Notes under the pieces: generated by a model
What the model was told of the DNA's origin: nothing
Seen by the model: only the letters and a program-made list of their open reading frames with translations
Database searches by the model: none
NCBI RefSeq assembly: GCF_018326425.1
Contig: NZ_AP024601.1
Coordinates: 1,414,001 to 1,478,000, forward strand
Source of the DNA: Polycladomyces abyssicola
GTDB lineage: Bacteria > Bacillota > Bacilli > Thermoactinomycetales > JIR-001
Direction: 5' to 3'
DNA: 64,000 nucleotides
Shown: piece by piece, positions 36,299 to 43,727 of the stretch
How positions within the stretch are numbered: the stretch's first letter is position 1
Layout of the letters: every line of letters begins with the position of its first letter
Translations under genes and position numbers: made by a program

Positions 36299-37213
36299 AT
36301 GGAAGAAAACCAAGTTAGCCTTACCGCACTGATATCTGCCTACGCTCGTGCGTATCATGCTATGTACGATTCCCCAAAGATCTTTAATGACTTTCTCGCC
36401 TATCATTTGTTTACGGATGAGGAGTTCACAAATATGGGACGGAATCTGGCGGGGGCTCTCAAGTTTTTTGACCCTGAACGTGCTGCATCGTGCCCTGACC
36501 AGGAGACCGCCTTGGCGTGGGTAATGCGAACCCAGAGCACACCCATAACCCTCAGTCGAGCGAGATACACGGAAGATAGCCTTGAGACAGCCGTCAAACA
36601 GGGGGTGCAGCAATATGTGATCCTCGGGGCAGGAATGGATACCTTTGCGTTTCGGCGACCGGAGATGTTAAGGCAGCTTCAGGTGTTCGAGGTTGACCAC
36701 CCCGCCACACAAGCCTTAAAACGTCATCGCCTCTCTAGGTTGGGCTGGGAATATCCAGCGCAACTGCACTTCGTTCCGGTGGATTTCACGAAGGAGAGTC
36801 TGGTAACGGCACTCAAGCGTTCATCGTATGATCAGCATACATTAAGCTTCTTTAGCTGGTTAGGCGTCACCTATTACTTGACCCGCGACGTGGTGTTCGA
36901 CACGTTGCGTTCTCTTACCGATATCGCACCTGTGGGTAGCACGATCATTTTCGATTACCTGGATACTGACGCTTTCGTCCCCGAGAGAGCGGCTAAACGT
37001 GTGCAACGGATGCAGGAGATTGTACGACGGGCAGGCGAACCGATGAAAACAGGCTTTGATCCGTCCACGCTTGCCGCAGACCTCGCAAGTATTGGTTTAC
37101 ATCTTCATGAGAATTTAGGTCCATCCGACATCGAAGCACGCTACTTTCAGGGACGCACGGATGGTTATCATGCGTTCGAACATGTACACTTTGCGTGGGC
37201 AGTGATCGCATAA
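36299..37213 (+). CDS. SAM-dependent methyltransferase, LCMT/PPM1-like (TIGR00027 type)
   Basis: A 304-residue protein related to leucine carboxyl methyltransferases. The SAM motif is YVILGAGMDTFAFRRPE, with the acidic residue in FEVDHPATQALKR and the family motif SWLGVTYYLTRDVV. Similar proteins methylate polyketide or small-molecule carboxylates; the substrate here is unknown. A strong AAGGAGG precedes the ATG. Flanking copies of the TGTCCGCTAA palindrome and the AT-rich leader suggest acquisition by transfer. Confidence 0.88.
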   Translation: MEENQVSLTALISAYARAYHAMYDSPKIFNDFLAYHLFTDEEFTNMGRNLAGALKFFDPERAASCPDQETALAWVMRTQSTPITLSRARYTEDSLETAVKQGVQQYVILGAGMDTFAFRRPEMLRQLQVFEVDHPATQALKRHRLSRLGWEYPAQLHFVPVDFTKESLVTALKRSSYDQHTLSFFSWLGVTYYLTRDVVFDTLRSLTDIAPVGSTIIFDYLDTDAFVPERAAKRVQRMQEIVRRAGEPMKTGFDPSTLAADLASIGLHLHENLGPSDIEARYFQGRTDGYHAFEHVHFAWAVIA

Positions 37214-37261
37214 CTAATGATCGACTGTCACAGAAGGGAATAACGAGCAAAGTCCTCTTTT

Positions 37262-37290
37262 AATGTCCGCTAATGATATTTAGCGGACAT
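37262..37290. repeat. TGTCCGCTAA palindrome, right copy
   Basis: The same palindrome as 36043-36072, with centre TGATAT instead of TGGTAT and loss of the last base pair. Confidence 0.8.
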
Positions 37291-37294
37291 CCGA

Positions 37295-37466
37295 ATCTGC
37301 TGCCGTCACCCCACCTGTCCCAGTTCAACCGATAAAGCTCGATCTCCATTCCAAACTCCTCCGAACAACGCTCCAGCATGGTCCGGATCTCCTCCCAGTC
37401 ACCACCGGCGAGACCCGCGCCGATCCTGTACGGCAACCCCACCCGGACCCAGGCCGGATCTTCATT
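37295..37466 (-). pseudogene. Macro-domain protein C-terminal fragment, copy B
   Basis: Near-identical 172-bp direct copy of the fragment at 32973-33144, again encoding YRIGAGLAGGDWEEIRTML on the minus strand. A second shared piece (starting GATTCGGCGTCGGTGCAC) lies at 37475-37516 here and at 32668-32710 there, so the order of the two pieces differs between copies. Confidence 0.65.
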
Positions 37467-37536
37467 AGCCTGAAGATTCGGCGTCGGTGCACTACTGAAA
37501 TGGTGAGGGTCGACATCCCTCGACATCAGACGAATC

Positions 37537-38016
37537 TTGGAACCAACGCCTCATAAGACCAGTCAAAGTGTGGAACAACAGTTGTCCCGGTACCTCATCG
37601 AAACGGAAGCCATCCTTACCCAGCCGTTTGATCAACCCTTTGTCGACAACCTCAAACGATACAGTCAGGGATTTTGGAAAGGATTGTTCACCTGGTACGA
37701 TCACTCCCTAATTCCGCGAACCAACAATGATTTAGAGTTGTTTATCAAAGGAATTAAACGAAAGCATTGCAGGATCACCGGCTTGCGGCAATGGAATCGA
37801 TATATCCAGCGATACGGAGAACTGATTGTCTTTGTGGAAAATGCCATCCAAGCTCCCAACTTGATGGCCCGTTTACAGGCTGTCAACTATCGAGACTACC
37901 ATAAAGAATGGGAATGCTGGCACAACCGAATACAAGAGCATCGGAAACACTTGCGTTTTAAAAAGAATCCACAGCAATACCTTCAGCAACTTGAGGATAG
38001 ATGGCTGTCGGATTGA
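37537..38016 (+). pseudogene. Transposase C-terminal fragment
   Basis: About 159 residues of a DDE-type transposase C-terminus. SLIPRTNNDLELFIKGIKRK followed by HCRITGLRQW is the conserved region with the third acidic residue. The catalytic first two thirds and both IS ends are absent. No ribosome site is seen, so this is a relic. Confidence 0.7.
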
Positions 38017-38081
38017 TTGTGATAGTTATTCCGTCCAAGCTTTTTTTAGAGGAGGTTTGAATGCAGACTTCTTCCGTGACA

Positions 38082-38110
38082 TGGATATTTTCGGTTGGAT
38101 CTGGTATACT
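38082..38110 (+). promoter_or_regulatory. Promoter and repeat-rich leader of the toxin-antitoxin genes
   Basis: An extended -10 element TGG-TATACT (TATACT at 38105-38110) has a weak -35 TGGATA 17 bp upstream. Repeated GTAAA units follow directly (38113-38140) and could be the operator for the AbrB-like antitoxin. Confidence 0.5.
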
Positions 38111-38156
38111 AGTTGTAAAAGTAAAGAAGGTAAAGACGGTTAAGGAGGGTAGATAA

Positions 38157-38438
38157 ATGGGTATCAGTATGGAAATGTCCAGGATGAGCGCCAAGGGACA
38201 AGTGACCATACCCAAAAGTATTCGGGAGCGATTGAACCTAAAGGAAGGGGATAAAGTCGCTTTTGTAGAGGATGAGGACGGGAAAATCACCATTACTAAA
38301 GCCAGCACCCTGGCGTTCAACAGTATAGCCAATGAGATTGCGCGCATGGCGGAAGAAGAGGGGATCACTGAGCAGCAGCTTTTAGACGCCTTGGAGCGTG
38401 TGAGAGAGGAGCGGTATCGTGAGCGATACGGGAAATAA
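38157..38438 (+). CDS. AbrB/MazE-type antitoxin
   Basis: A 93-residue protein with a swapped-hairpin AbrB DNA-binding domain: RMSAKGQVTIPKSIRERLNL then GDKVAFVEDEDGKITITKAS. The C-terminal helix region (ARMAEEEGITEQQLLDALERV) should wrap around the toxin. The ATG is 6 bp after AAGGAGGG. It overlaps the toxin gene by 20 bp and probably represses its own promoter. Confidence 0.85.
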   Translation: MGISMEMSRMSAKGQVTIPKSIRERLNLKEGDKVAFVEDEDGKITITKASTLAFNSIANEIARMAEEEGITEQQLLDALERVREERYRERYGK

Positions 38439-38865
38439 TCATTTCCGTGTGTTTCTCGATACCAATGTTTTGATCTCAGCAGTTGTTTGGCCGAATTCCG
38501 AAGCACGAAAATGCCTAAACTGTCTAATGGATTGTCACCACATTCTTTTATCAGAGGACGCCATACACGAGGTATTTAACGTTCTTAAAAGAGAATTCCC
38601 CCGGGCTTTACCTGCCTGGGACCGTCTTTTTACCAGGATGGATTTTGAATTAATCTACACTCCGCAAGAAATTGACTTTCCTGTACCACATATTCGGGAT
38701 GAAAAGGACAAGCCTATTTTAGCCTCCGCAATTCTCGCCCAGCCGGATATTTTGATCTCAGGGGACAAGGATGTTCATACGGACGAAATCAAAGAGTATT
38801 TAGCGGTGTACACTCCAGGGGATTTTGTCCGGGACTTTTGCAGAAACATCATCCGAACACGATAA
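38419..38865 (+). CDS. PIN-domain toxin (VapC-like)
   Basis: A 148-residue PIN-domain ribonuclease. Acidic metal ligands are visible in VFLDTNVLISAVVW (Asp14), an EVF motif at mid-domain, DEKDKPILASAILAQPD and ISGDKDV. The GTG start lies within the end of the antitoxin gene, after GGAG. It belongs to the subgroup annotated as putative toxin-antitoxin component, PIN family. Its RNA target is unknown. Confidence 0.83.
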   Translation: MSDTGNNHFRVFLDTNVLISAVVWPNSEARKCLNCLMDCHHILLSEDAIHEVFNVLKREFPRALPAWDRLFTRMDFELIYTPQEIDFPVPHIRDEKDKPILASAILAQPDILISGDKDVHTDEIKEYLAVYTPGDFVRDFCRNIIRTR

Positions 38866-38970
38866 AGAAAAAGGCGCGGGAACACTGCGCCAAAGCGGCA
38901 GCCTATCAGACTGAAACTGTACGGCTTAAACAAGGAGTTGAGAGTAATCCCTCAATACCCTCAACATGGA

Positions 38971-39276
38971 TTAAGGTCCATAAAGCCAAGTAATAAGATA
39001 AAACATCGGTATAAAACTTATAGTTAAAAAAGCATTTACTATTGTCCATAATAAGGAAAAGCGATTATTTCTTATTACACCAATGACCCCGAAAATAACT
39101 CCGACCGGATTCACAAAGATTGTTAAGGCCCATAGAGGAATACCTTGATCAAAACCATAATCTAATTTCGCTATGACATTGGGTAACACCCAAGCTAAAA
39201 TACCAAAGAACACGATCATGAACGATAAAATACTCCAAATTCCCCATTTTAATTGATTTATTTTTTCCTGTTTCAT
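38971..39276 (-). CDS. Small three-helix membrane protein
   Basis: A 101-residue protein with helices WGIWSILSFMIVFFGILAWVL, PLWALTIFVNPVGVIFGVIGVI and LLWTIVNAFLTISFIPMFYLI. The N-terminus is basic. Similar small integral proteins of unknown function are common in Bacillus accessory DNA. AT-rich; a GGAAAATG site precedes the ATG. Confidence 0.7.
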   Translation of the reverse strand: MKQEKINQLKWGIWSILSFMIVFFGILAWVLPNVIAKLDYGFDQGIPLWALTIFVNPVGVIFGVIGVIRNNRFSLLWTIVNAFLTISFIPMFYLITWLYGP

Positions 39277-39696
39277 ACTTCATTTTCCTTTCGTTAAATT
39301 TGACCACTCCCCCATCCTCAAGGACAGGGGATTCCCGAATAATCCCTTACTCAACTGCTTCTTTTCATTAATTAGGAAAATTAGTCTTAATTGAAAACTG
39401 CGAAATCTTACAGACCAAGCTCAACCCCCAGCCGAATGTTTGGCTGGGAAAACAAAGGCTTAGAAGAGTCGAACTTGCAAAAGGGTCAACCTCGTCCGAT
39501 GCTCGCTCTCACCCCCATAGCTAAAGCAGATATGCCCCTTAACCTGACACTGACTATAAATCACCTTTCTTCGCTGAGCGGGAGAAGCCCGGGCCGTCAA
39601 CAAGAGGACGGGGGCTATTCGTGCCAGGGACTTGGCGTGTAACATGGTGCCAACAAACCAAGAATGGATGCAAGCGATAAACTTTTGGGGAATTTT
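39277..39696. other. Interval with a possible transposon-end hairpin
   Basis: Near 39308-39331 an imperfect hairpin, CCCCCATCCT-CAAG-GACAGGGG, resembles the subterminal hairpins of IS200/IS605 elements. Frames of about 60-80 residues in the rest have no recognisable domain or ribosome site. I see no supported gene. Confidence 0.35.
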
Positions 39697-39951
39697 TTAC
39701 TTAGGACCAAAGAGGAGAGCAACTACGACTCCGAAAAGAAAACTACATCCTACAATGCAAATAGCTTGGATGAGAGAAACTTCTCTTTCTTTTGCTATGA
39801 CATATGCGAAAAATGTAGCGATGAACAGGGATAGTAGACTAAATAATACGTTATCATGAGTCCAAGACCAAGGAAGAAGCCAATATCCAAATGTCAAGAT
39901 TATACAAAAGAAACTCCACCTTAGTGGAGAAGCCAGCTTGATTTTTCTCAT
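39697..39951 (-). CDS. Small membrane protein
   Basis: An 84-residue protein. Hydrophobic segments WSFFCIILTFGYWLL, NVLFSLLSLFIATFFAYVI and QAICIVGCSFLFGVVVALLF give three helices. AGGGGGAAATAG precedes the ATG. Family unknown. Confidence 0.7.
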   Translation of the reverse strand: MRKIKLASPLRWSFFCIILTFGYWLLPWSWTHDNVLFSLLSLFIATFFAYVIAKEREVSLIQAICIVGCSFLFGVVVALLFGPK

Positions 39952-40221
39952 CTATTTCCCCCTTTCATAGAAAAACCAGAAGACCATCCCTCATTATAGT
40001 CTTTTCTCTCATAAAGGGGTTTTTCCTGTTTGAAAAAAATGCGAACTTAGCTCTTGCATTGCATGTTCAGAAACCTGCTAGGTCCTACCATTTCACATCT
40101 AGGTGATGGGTTAAGGTGAATATCTCTTGTAATTAGGGTGTAATATAGATCCAAAAAATTGTTTCCCACAACTGAGGTGTTCTTTTTTCTCTGCTGACCT
40201 GCTACCTTTGTCAGCAGTTTC

Positions 40222-40244
40222 ACGCCACAAAAGTGGCGTTTTTT
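40222..40244 (+). terminator. Orphan terminator
   Basis: ACGCCAC-AAAA-GTGGCGT with five T. No gene is seen just upstream. A preceding segment CTGCTGACCTGCTACCTTTG is nearly repeated at 34240-34259, so both may be remains of one element. Confidence 0.75.
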
Positions 40245-40311
40245 ATTTTCACTATGGAAGAAACGTAACTATGTTTGGTTGAATATTATAGGCTCAACTC
40301 TGGGTAAGCAA

Positions 40312-40462
40312 TTAACTTGAGGATACGCGGACGGTACCCGTCGCGTTTTTACCGCTCACCTTCTCCTGGTAGATTACCTCGTAACCATACCGCTTCAATT
40401 CCGCGATCTGCGGCGTTATGTCTTGGTGGTTGGTCGATACGGGCATAGCCGTAAACCGTCAT
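40312..40462 (-). pseudogene. Second serine recombinase remnant
   Basis: It starts ATG at 40462 after AGGAGG and reads MTVYGYARI. After a one-base frameshift it continues QDITPQIAELKRYGYEVIYQ and ends at a stop. This is the first 50 residues of a resolvase like the one at 22772-23174, but from a different parent sequence. Confidence 0.8.
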
Positions 40463-40546
40463 TTGTATCCTCCTGTTGTAATATATTTTTGGGACATGTT
40501 ATTGGGGCGCTTGCTAATCTGATATTACCGTTCTGCGCTTAGCGTA

Positions 40547-40585
40547 TCAATAGACCATGCCCATATGGGACATAGATCTTTGTAT
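40547..40585 (+). repeat. 39-bp direct repeat, left copy
   Basis: A 39-bp sequence recurring at 42071-42109 with one mismatch. It contains the palindrome CCCATATGGG. The two copies enclose 1.5 kb with three small genes. Confidence 0.9.
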
Positions 40586-40734
40586 TAACCACCGGAGTTA
40601 AAACGTTGGAAAACATTGTTCGTTGATCTGAGGTTTATCGTAGGGTAAGTTCCCGGCGCCTTTTCTAAGTTCATCGGCATGAATGATAAAGGTTATCAAC
40701 AGAGTAAAAGTACACTTTATTTAAAATACTATTG

Positions 40735-40763
40735 TTGTAAACTATTTTCTATCCAACTATGAT
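40735..40763 (+). promoter_or_regulatory. Sigma-A-like promoter
   Basis: TTGTAA, 17-bp spacer, TATGAT, located 40 bp upstream of the small membrane protein gene at 40804. Confidence 0.55.
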
Positions 40764-40803
40764 AGTAGTGAAAGTGAGCTTTATAATGTGGAGGAATATC
40801 TTA

Positions 40804-41067
40804 ATGAAAACTCTCGCTCTACTATTTTTGCTAGCTTCTCTTATCTTTACAGACGCGAAACGCTTGTGGTTCGGTTCAGTTGGTTGGGGTTTACTTGCAA
40901 TCTTTTATTGGTTGGATTATTACAATAAAGCAGAAAAAGTGAAGAAATGGAAACTTTTCCAATCAATTCTTTCAAAAATAGAAAAAGAGAAGAAATGGAA
41001 ACTTTTCCAAGCGATTCTTTCGGTTGCACTCTCCATTTTATGTCTTTGGTTATTAAGTGTATCTTAA
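40804..41067 (+). CDS. Small membrane protein with internal duplication
   Basis: An 87-residue protein. The N-terminal helix ALLFLLASLIFTDAK is followed by a second (LWFGSVGWGLLAIFYWLDYY). Then come two copies of the unit KKWKLFQ(S/A)ILS separated by KIEKE, and a final helix VALSILCLWLLSV. The duplicated unit is near-identical at DNA level, so the expansion is recent. GGAGG lies 8 bp before the ATG. No family recognised. Confidence 0.6.
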   Translation: MKTLALLFLLASLIFTDAKRLWFGSVGWGLLAIFYWLDYYNKAEKVKKWKLFQSILSKIEKEKKWKLFQAILSVALSILCLWLLSVS

Positions 41068-41277
41068 ACCTTTAAAAAATAACCCAACTCAGCGACTATG
41101 TCGCTGGTTTTTCATACCGATTCCAAAGAGAGGTTTCCAAGAACTTCCCTCCGCCAGCAAACCCGTCTAGGGCTTGCAACCTAGCGGATGTCTCATAACT
41201 CGTTGAAACAGTCGCTATTGAGACTTTGATTTTGATACTGAGTTTTGAGACCGAAAGAAAGCCTGTTTGACGGTAAC

Positions 41278-41323
41278 ACAAGGGGCTCCGTTGAGAAGTC
41301 TCAAAAACGATCCTTTTTGAGAC
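41278..41323 (-). repeat. Copy of the P450 3' end
   Basis: A 46-bp match, inverted relative to 30741-30787, including the terminator-like palindrome GTCTCAAAAACGATC. Here it is separated from any P450 gene. The rest of 41068-41425 shows no supported gene. Confidence 0.75.
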
Positions 41324-41425
41324 AAGAGAAACCTCTTCTTTACAGAGTTGTTCTGCTAAAAAAACCTTATTTGTATACGGGAAACGGTAATATATCGGGA
41401 TGTGAGTATTTGGTTGGGGGATCTA

Positions 41426-41524
41426 ATGGTTTGCAAAGAATGTGCCCGTGAGTTTGTTCCTACTCGAAGAGACGCAAAATATTGTTCGAACGCTTACCGC
41501 CAGCGGGCATATCGAAAACGTTAA
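41426..41524 (+). CDS. Cys-rich microprotein, variant lacking the fourth cysteine
   Basis: A 32-residue protein after a GGGGG site. Pattern: C-x2-C-(x13)-C near the start and middle, within REFVPTRRDAKYCSNAYRQR. The paralogue at 44916 has CSDIC where this one has CSNAY, so the fourth expected zinc ligand is replaced by Tyr (TAC for TGC). It resembles small zinc-knuckle domains found at the ends of larger actinobacterial and phage-type proteins. The role is unknown. Confidence 0.6.
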   Translation: MVCKECAREFVPTRRDAKYCSNAYRQRAYRKR

Positions 41525-41526
41525 AA

Positions 41527-41556
41527 GTAAAAAGACCAATCGCGGTTACGATTGGT
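41527..41556 (-). terminator. Terminator of the Arg-rich gene
   Basis: On the minus strand, ACCAATCG and CGATTGGT form an 8-bp stem followed by CTTTTTACTTTT. It lies 50 bp downstream of the Arg-rich protein stop codon. Confidence 0.75.
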
Positions 41557-41604
41557 TAGCCGGATCAGAAAGCCTAGGATTCGCTTGGGGATTCAGTGTT
41601 GATT

Positions 41605-41883
41605 TTATAAACATCTAACGGTAACAACCGTGTTTTCAGGTACAACTCCTACAATTGTTCTTCTGATTCTAAATCCTCTACAGAAGAAAACGAATACTCG
41701 TCTTGTTCTAGCACAAATAACAACTAAAACTTCGCCTGGTCTAATAGTAAATCGACGAGTACGAAGTGATCTCCTTCCACAACGTACTGTTCGGGTTTCT
41801 CCACGACGAAGAGAGATGATTCTTATTGCCTGTTTCACAGATACTTCCTCTTCCCGAGAGTTGATTCTTGTAAGATCTCTCAT
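41605..41883 (-). CDS. Arg-rich, four-Cys small protein of unknown family
   Basis: A 92-residue protein with 22 arginines, one lysine and four cysteines. After an acidic N-terminus (SREEEVSV) alternating basic and hydrophobic residues dominate (RTVRCGRRSLRTRRFTIRPG, VLVVICARTRRVFVFFCRG), suggesting beta strands with one positive face. GGAAGGAAG precedes the ATG and a terminator follows. A decayed duplicate with matching flanks lies at 32250-32502. I do not recognise the family; nucleic-acid binding or spore-coat assembly are only guesses from composition. Confidence 0.65.
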   Translation of the reverse strand: MRDLTRINSREEEVSVKQAIRIISLRRGETRTVRCGRRSLRTRRFTIRPGEVLVVICARTRRVFVFFCRGFRIRRTIVGVVPENTVVTVRCL

Positions 41884-42070
41884 AGAATTCTTCCTTCCAA
41901 TCTTTGATAATATATTCTATTAATCCCGAAATATTTTGTTTGTTTTAGAAACTATATTTATGAAAATATACTTCTCCCCAAAGATTGAATGTGCGGTCCG
42001 GTACGAAAGGGAAAATCGAAACATCCCTTTGTGAGGGTGTCCCGTGGGTGCCTCCCACGGCTGAAGTGTG

Positions 42071-42109
42071 TCAATAGACCAAGCCCATATGGGACATAGA
42101 TCTTTGTAT
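42071..42109 (+). repeat. 39-bp direct repeat, right copy
   Basis: Matches 40547-40585 at 38 of 39 positions. It follows a CCGTGGG / CCCACGG hairpin (42045-42061) that also bounds the other copy of the Arg-rich gene, near 32147-32168. Confidence 0.9.
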
Positions 42110-42230
42110 ACGCTCGTAACCCCTTGTTCGGGGCCGCTTTTTTTGTGTGTCGCCGTGGGGATCGGGATGCTCAAAGGTAGGGCGTCAATTTAGTCATTTT
42201 AGGCCAATGTTTTCGTCAAAAAAGAAAAAG

Positions 42231-42247
42231 GCTTCCAATTAGGAAGT
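42231..42247 (+). repeat. 17-bp direct repeat with hairpin, left of lipase
   Basis: GCTTCCAATTAGGAAGT, containing the CTTCC/GGAAG hairpin, recurs at 43558-43574. On the minus strand this copy is followed by a T-rich tail and could terminate transcription. The remainder of 41884-42478 is the flank duplicated with the 32-kb locus plus the 39-bp repeat; no gene is seen. Confidence 0.7.
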
Positions 42248-42478
42248 GGGACTGCTGACAAACTCTCCGAGACGTTGGATGACAGCCAAACGTTTGGCTT
42301 CTTTTCTGCTCGTGGTAATCGTCTTCTCTCCTATAACTGACATTTTTTCAGATGCGATATGGGATGACAATATCACAGACGTACAACACTCGTTTCCCGC
42401 GGTCTTTCATTCCGGAGACCGAATTTGTTATTATAATTATAGTATTCAAAAAAATATGATGATTGGGGTGTGACAAAA

Positions 42479-43327
42479 ATGGCCAAAAAGTACCGACGGA
42501 TTTCTTTGATGATCTTGGTAAGCCTGTTGGTCAGCTTGATGACCGTCTTTCCCGCCTCTTCGACCCATGCCGCCGACGATTTTAAAACGTTTCTGGAAAA
42601 GCAAGGAACGCCACCACCGGGAGCCAATGATCCGGAATGCCGTCCGGACGCATCACACCCGGAGCCGATCGTGCTTGTCCCGGGAACTTTTGAGACGATG
42701 TGGCAAAACTGGGCAGACCTGTCCCCTTACTTGGCGAAAAAAGGTTACTGCGTTTACAGCCTGAATTATGGCTTCAGTAGCGCCGGCCCTTCCACAGGAC
42801 CGATCGAACAATCGGCTGACGAATTAAAAACCTTCGTGGATCGAGTTCTCGCCCATACAGGAGCCAAAAAAGTTTCGATCATCGGCCACAGCCAAGGAGG
42901 TATGATGCCCCGCTACTATATTAAATTTCTCGGCGGAGCGGAAAAAGTGGATGACTTGATAGGGCTGGCTCCGTCCAATCACGGGACTTTGTTGACGGCG
43001 TGGGGCGTTCCTCTCGATCTCTGTGTTGCCTGCCAACAACAAGGATCAGGATCCGATTTTTTGAACAAGTTGAACAATGGCGATGAAACCCCGGATCCGG
43101 TTTCCTATACCGTCATCGCAACGAAAGCCGATGAAATCGTCATCCCATACACCTCCGCTTTTCTGGATGGTCCTTCCACACAGGTAACCAACATCACCCT
43201 GCAGGACTACTATCCTCTGGACTGGGTGGGACACGTGGGGATTTCGTATGATCCCAATGTATTCCGCTTTGTTTTGGATGCGCTCGAACATGCCGGGCCA
43301 GCTAATCCCGACCGCGCCATGAAATGA
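42479..43327 (+). CDS. Secreted lipase/esterase
   Basis: A 282-residue exported alpha/beta hydrolase. Signal peptide: KKYRR, then LMILVSLLVSLMTVF, cleavage near STHAADD. The oxyanion region IVLVPGTFETMWQNW, the nucleophile GHSQGG (Ser138), an acid probably in KADEIV and the late His in WVGHVGISYD form the triad. It resembles actinobacterial-type lipases (lipase class 2). Four cysteines could form two disulfides. ATG 42479 is preferred over a GTG 9 bp upstream because of GGGG spacing. Direct 17-bp repeats flank the locus. Confidence 0.88.
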   Translation: MAKKYRRISLMILVSLLVSLMTVFPASSTHAADDFKTFLEKQGTPPPGANDPECRPDASHPEPIVLVPGTFETMWQNWADLSPYLAKKGYCVYSLNYGFSSAGPSTGPIEQSADELKTFVDRVLAHTGAKKVSIIGHSQGGMMPRYYIKFLGGAEKVDDLIGLAPSNHGTLLTAWGVPLDLCVACQQQGSGSDFLNKLNNGDETPDPVSYTVIATKADEIVIPYTSAFLDGPSTQVTNITLQDYYPLDWVGHVGISYDPNVFRFVLDALEHAGPANPDRAMK

Positions 43328-43396
43328 TCAACATTTCGTTTCCGAATCCCCGCCCGATCTATAAGAACGCCTGACTGAACCGATGGCCATGGAACA

Positions 43397-43448
43397 GCCC
43401 CCTTCAAGCAGATGGACGCTTTTGATTGCTTGTCTGCTTGAAGGGGGC
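43397..43448 (+). other. Large perfect hairpin after the lipase gene
   Basis: A perfect 16-bp stem (43397-43412 with 43433-43448; GCCCCCTTCAAGCAGA and its complement) encloses a 20-base loop. No T-run follows, so it is not a plain terminator. Confidence 0.75.
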
Positions 43449-43467
43449 ATGCTATGTGCCGAAAAGC

Positions 43468-43519
43468 CGATTTTCCGCCGAGCGACTCACCTCTGTGCCT
43501 AAGCAGAGGCGGAAAATCG
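43468..43519 (+). other. Second large hairpin with competing inner stem
   Basis: CGATTTTCCGCC (43468-43479) pairs with GGCGGAAAATCG (43508-43519), and an inner CCTCTG/CAGAGG stem (43490-43495 with 43504-43509) competes for two of the same bases. With the hairpin 20 bp upstream it forms a compact structured block. Confidence 0.7.
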
Positions 43520-43557
43520 CGTCCCGACCCCTTGATGTAGGGTTTGTCAACAGCCTC

Positions 43558-43574
43558 GCTTCCAATTAGGAAGT
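43558..43574 (+). repeat. 17-bp direct repeat with hairpin, right of lipase
   Basis: Identical to 42231-42247, directly preceded by the dispersed motif TTTGTCAACAGCCTCG. Confidence 0.7.
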
Positions 43575-43727
43575 CTTATTAGGATTAACATTTTTCTTTG
43601 CGGTGTCGTTGGCCTTGACACTTAATTTGTCCTCATGGTACCACTGCAACAACAATTGATATGCCCGTTTCCTAGCTGCATTGAGGTTCTCGGGATTCTT
43701 GATGTGGATTTTCCATTTCCCGATCAT
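43566..43727 (-). CDS. Small basic hypothetical protein
   Basis: A 53-residue protein: MIGKWKIHIKNPENL, then ARKRAYQLLLQWYHEDKL and a polar Asn/Lys-rich tail. The ATG at 43727 follows AGGGGG. The stop falls inside the 17-bp repeat, so the end may have been changed by the insertion. No known family; the composition suggests a small soluble helical protein. Confidence 0.5.
   Translation of the reverse strand: MIGKWKIHIKNPENLNAARKRAYQLLLQWYHEDKLSVKANDTAKKNVNPNKTS

Noticed and set aside
39300-39645. IS200/IS605 (TnpB) remnant
   Set aside because: Only one hairpin resembles such ends; none of the frames shows TnpB motifs, so it is noted as a gene-poor interval only.
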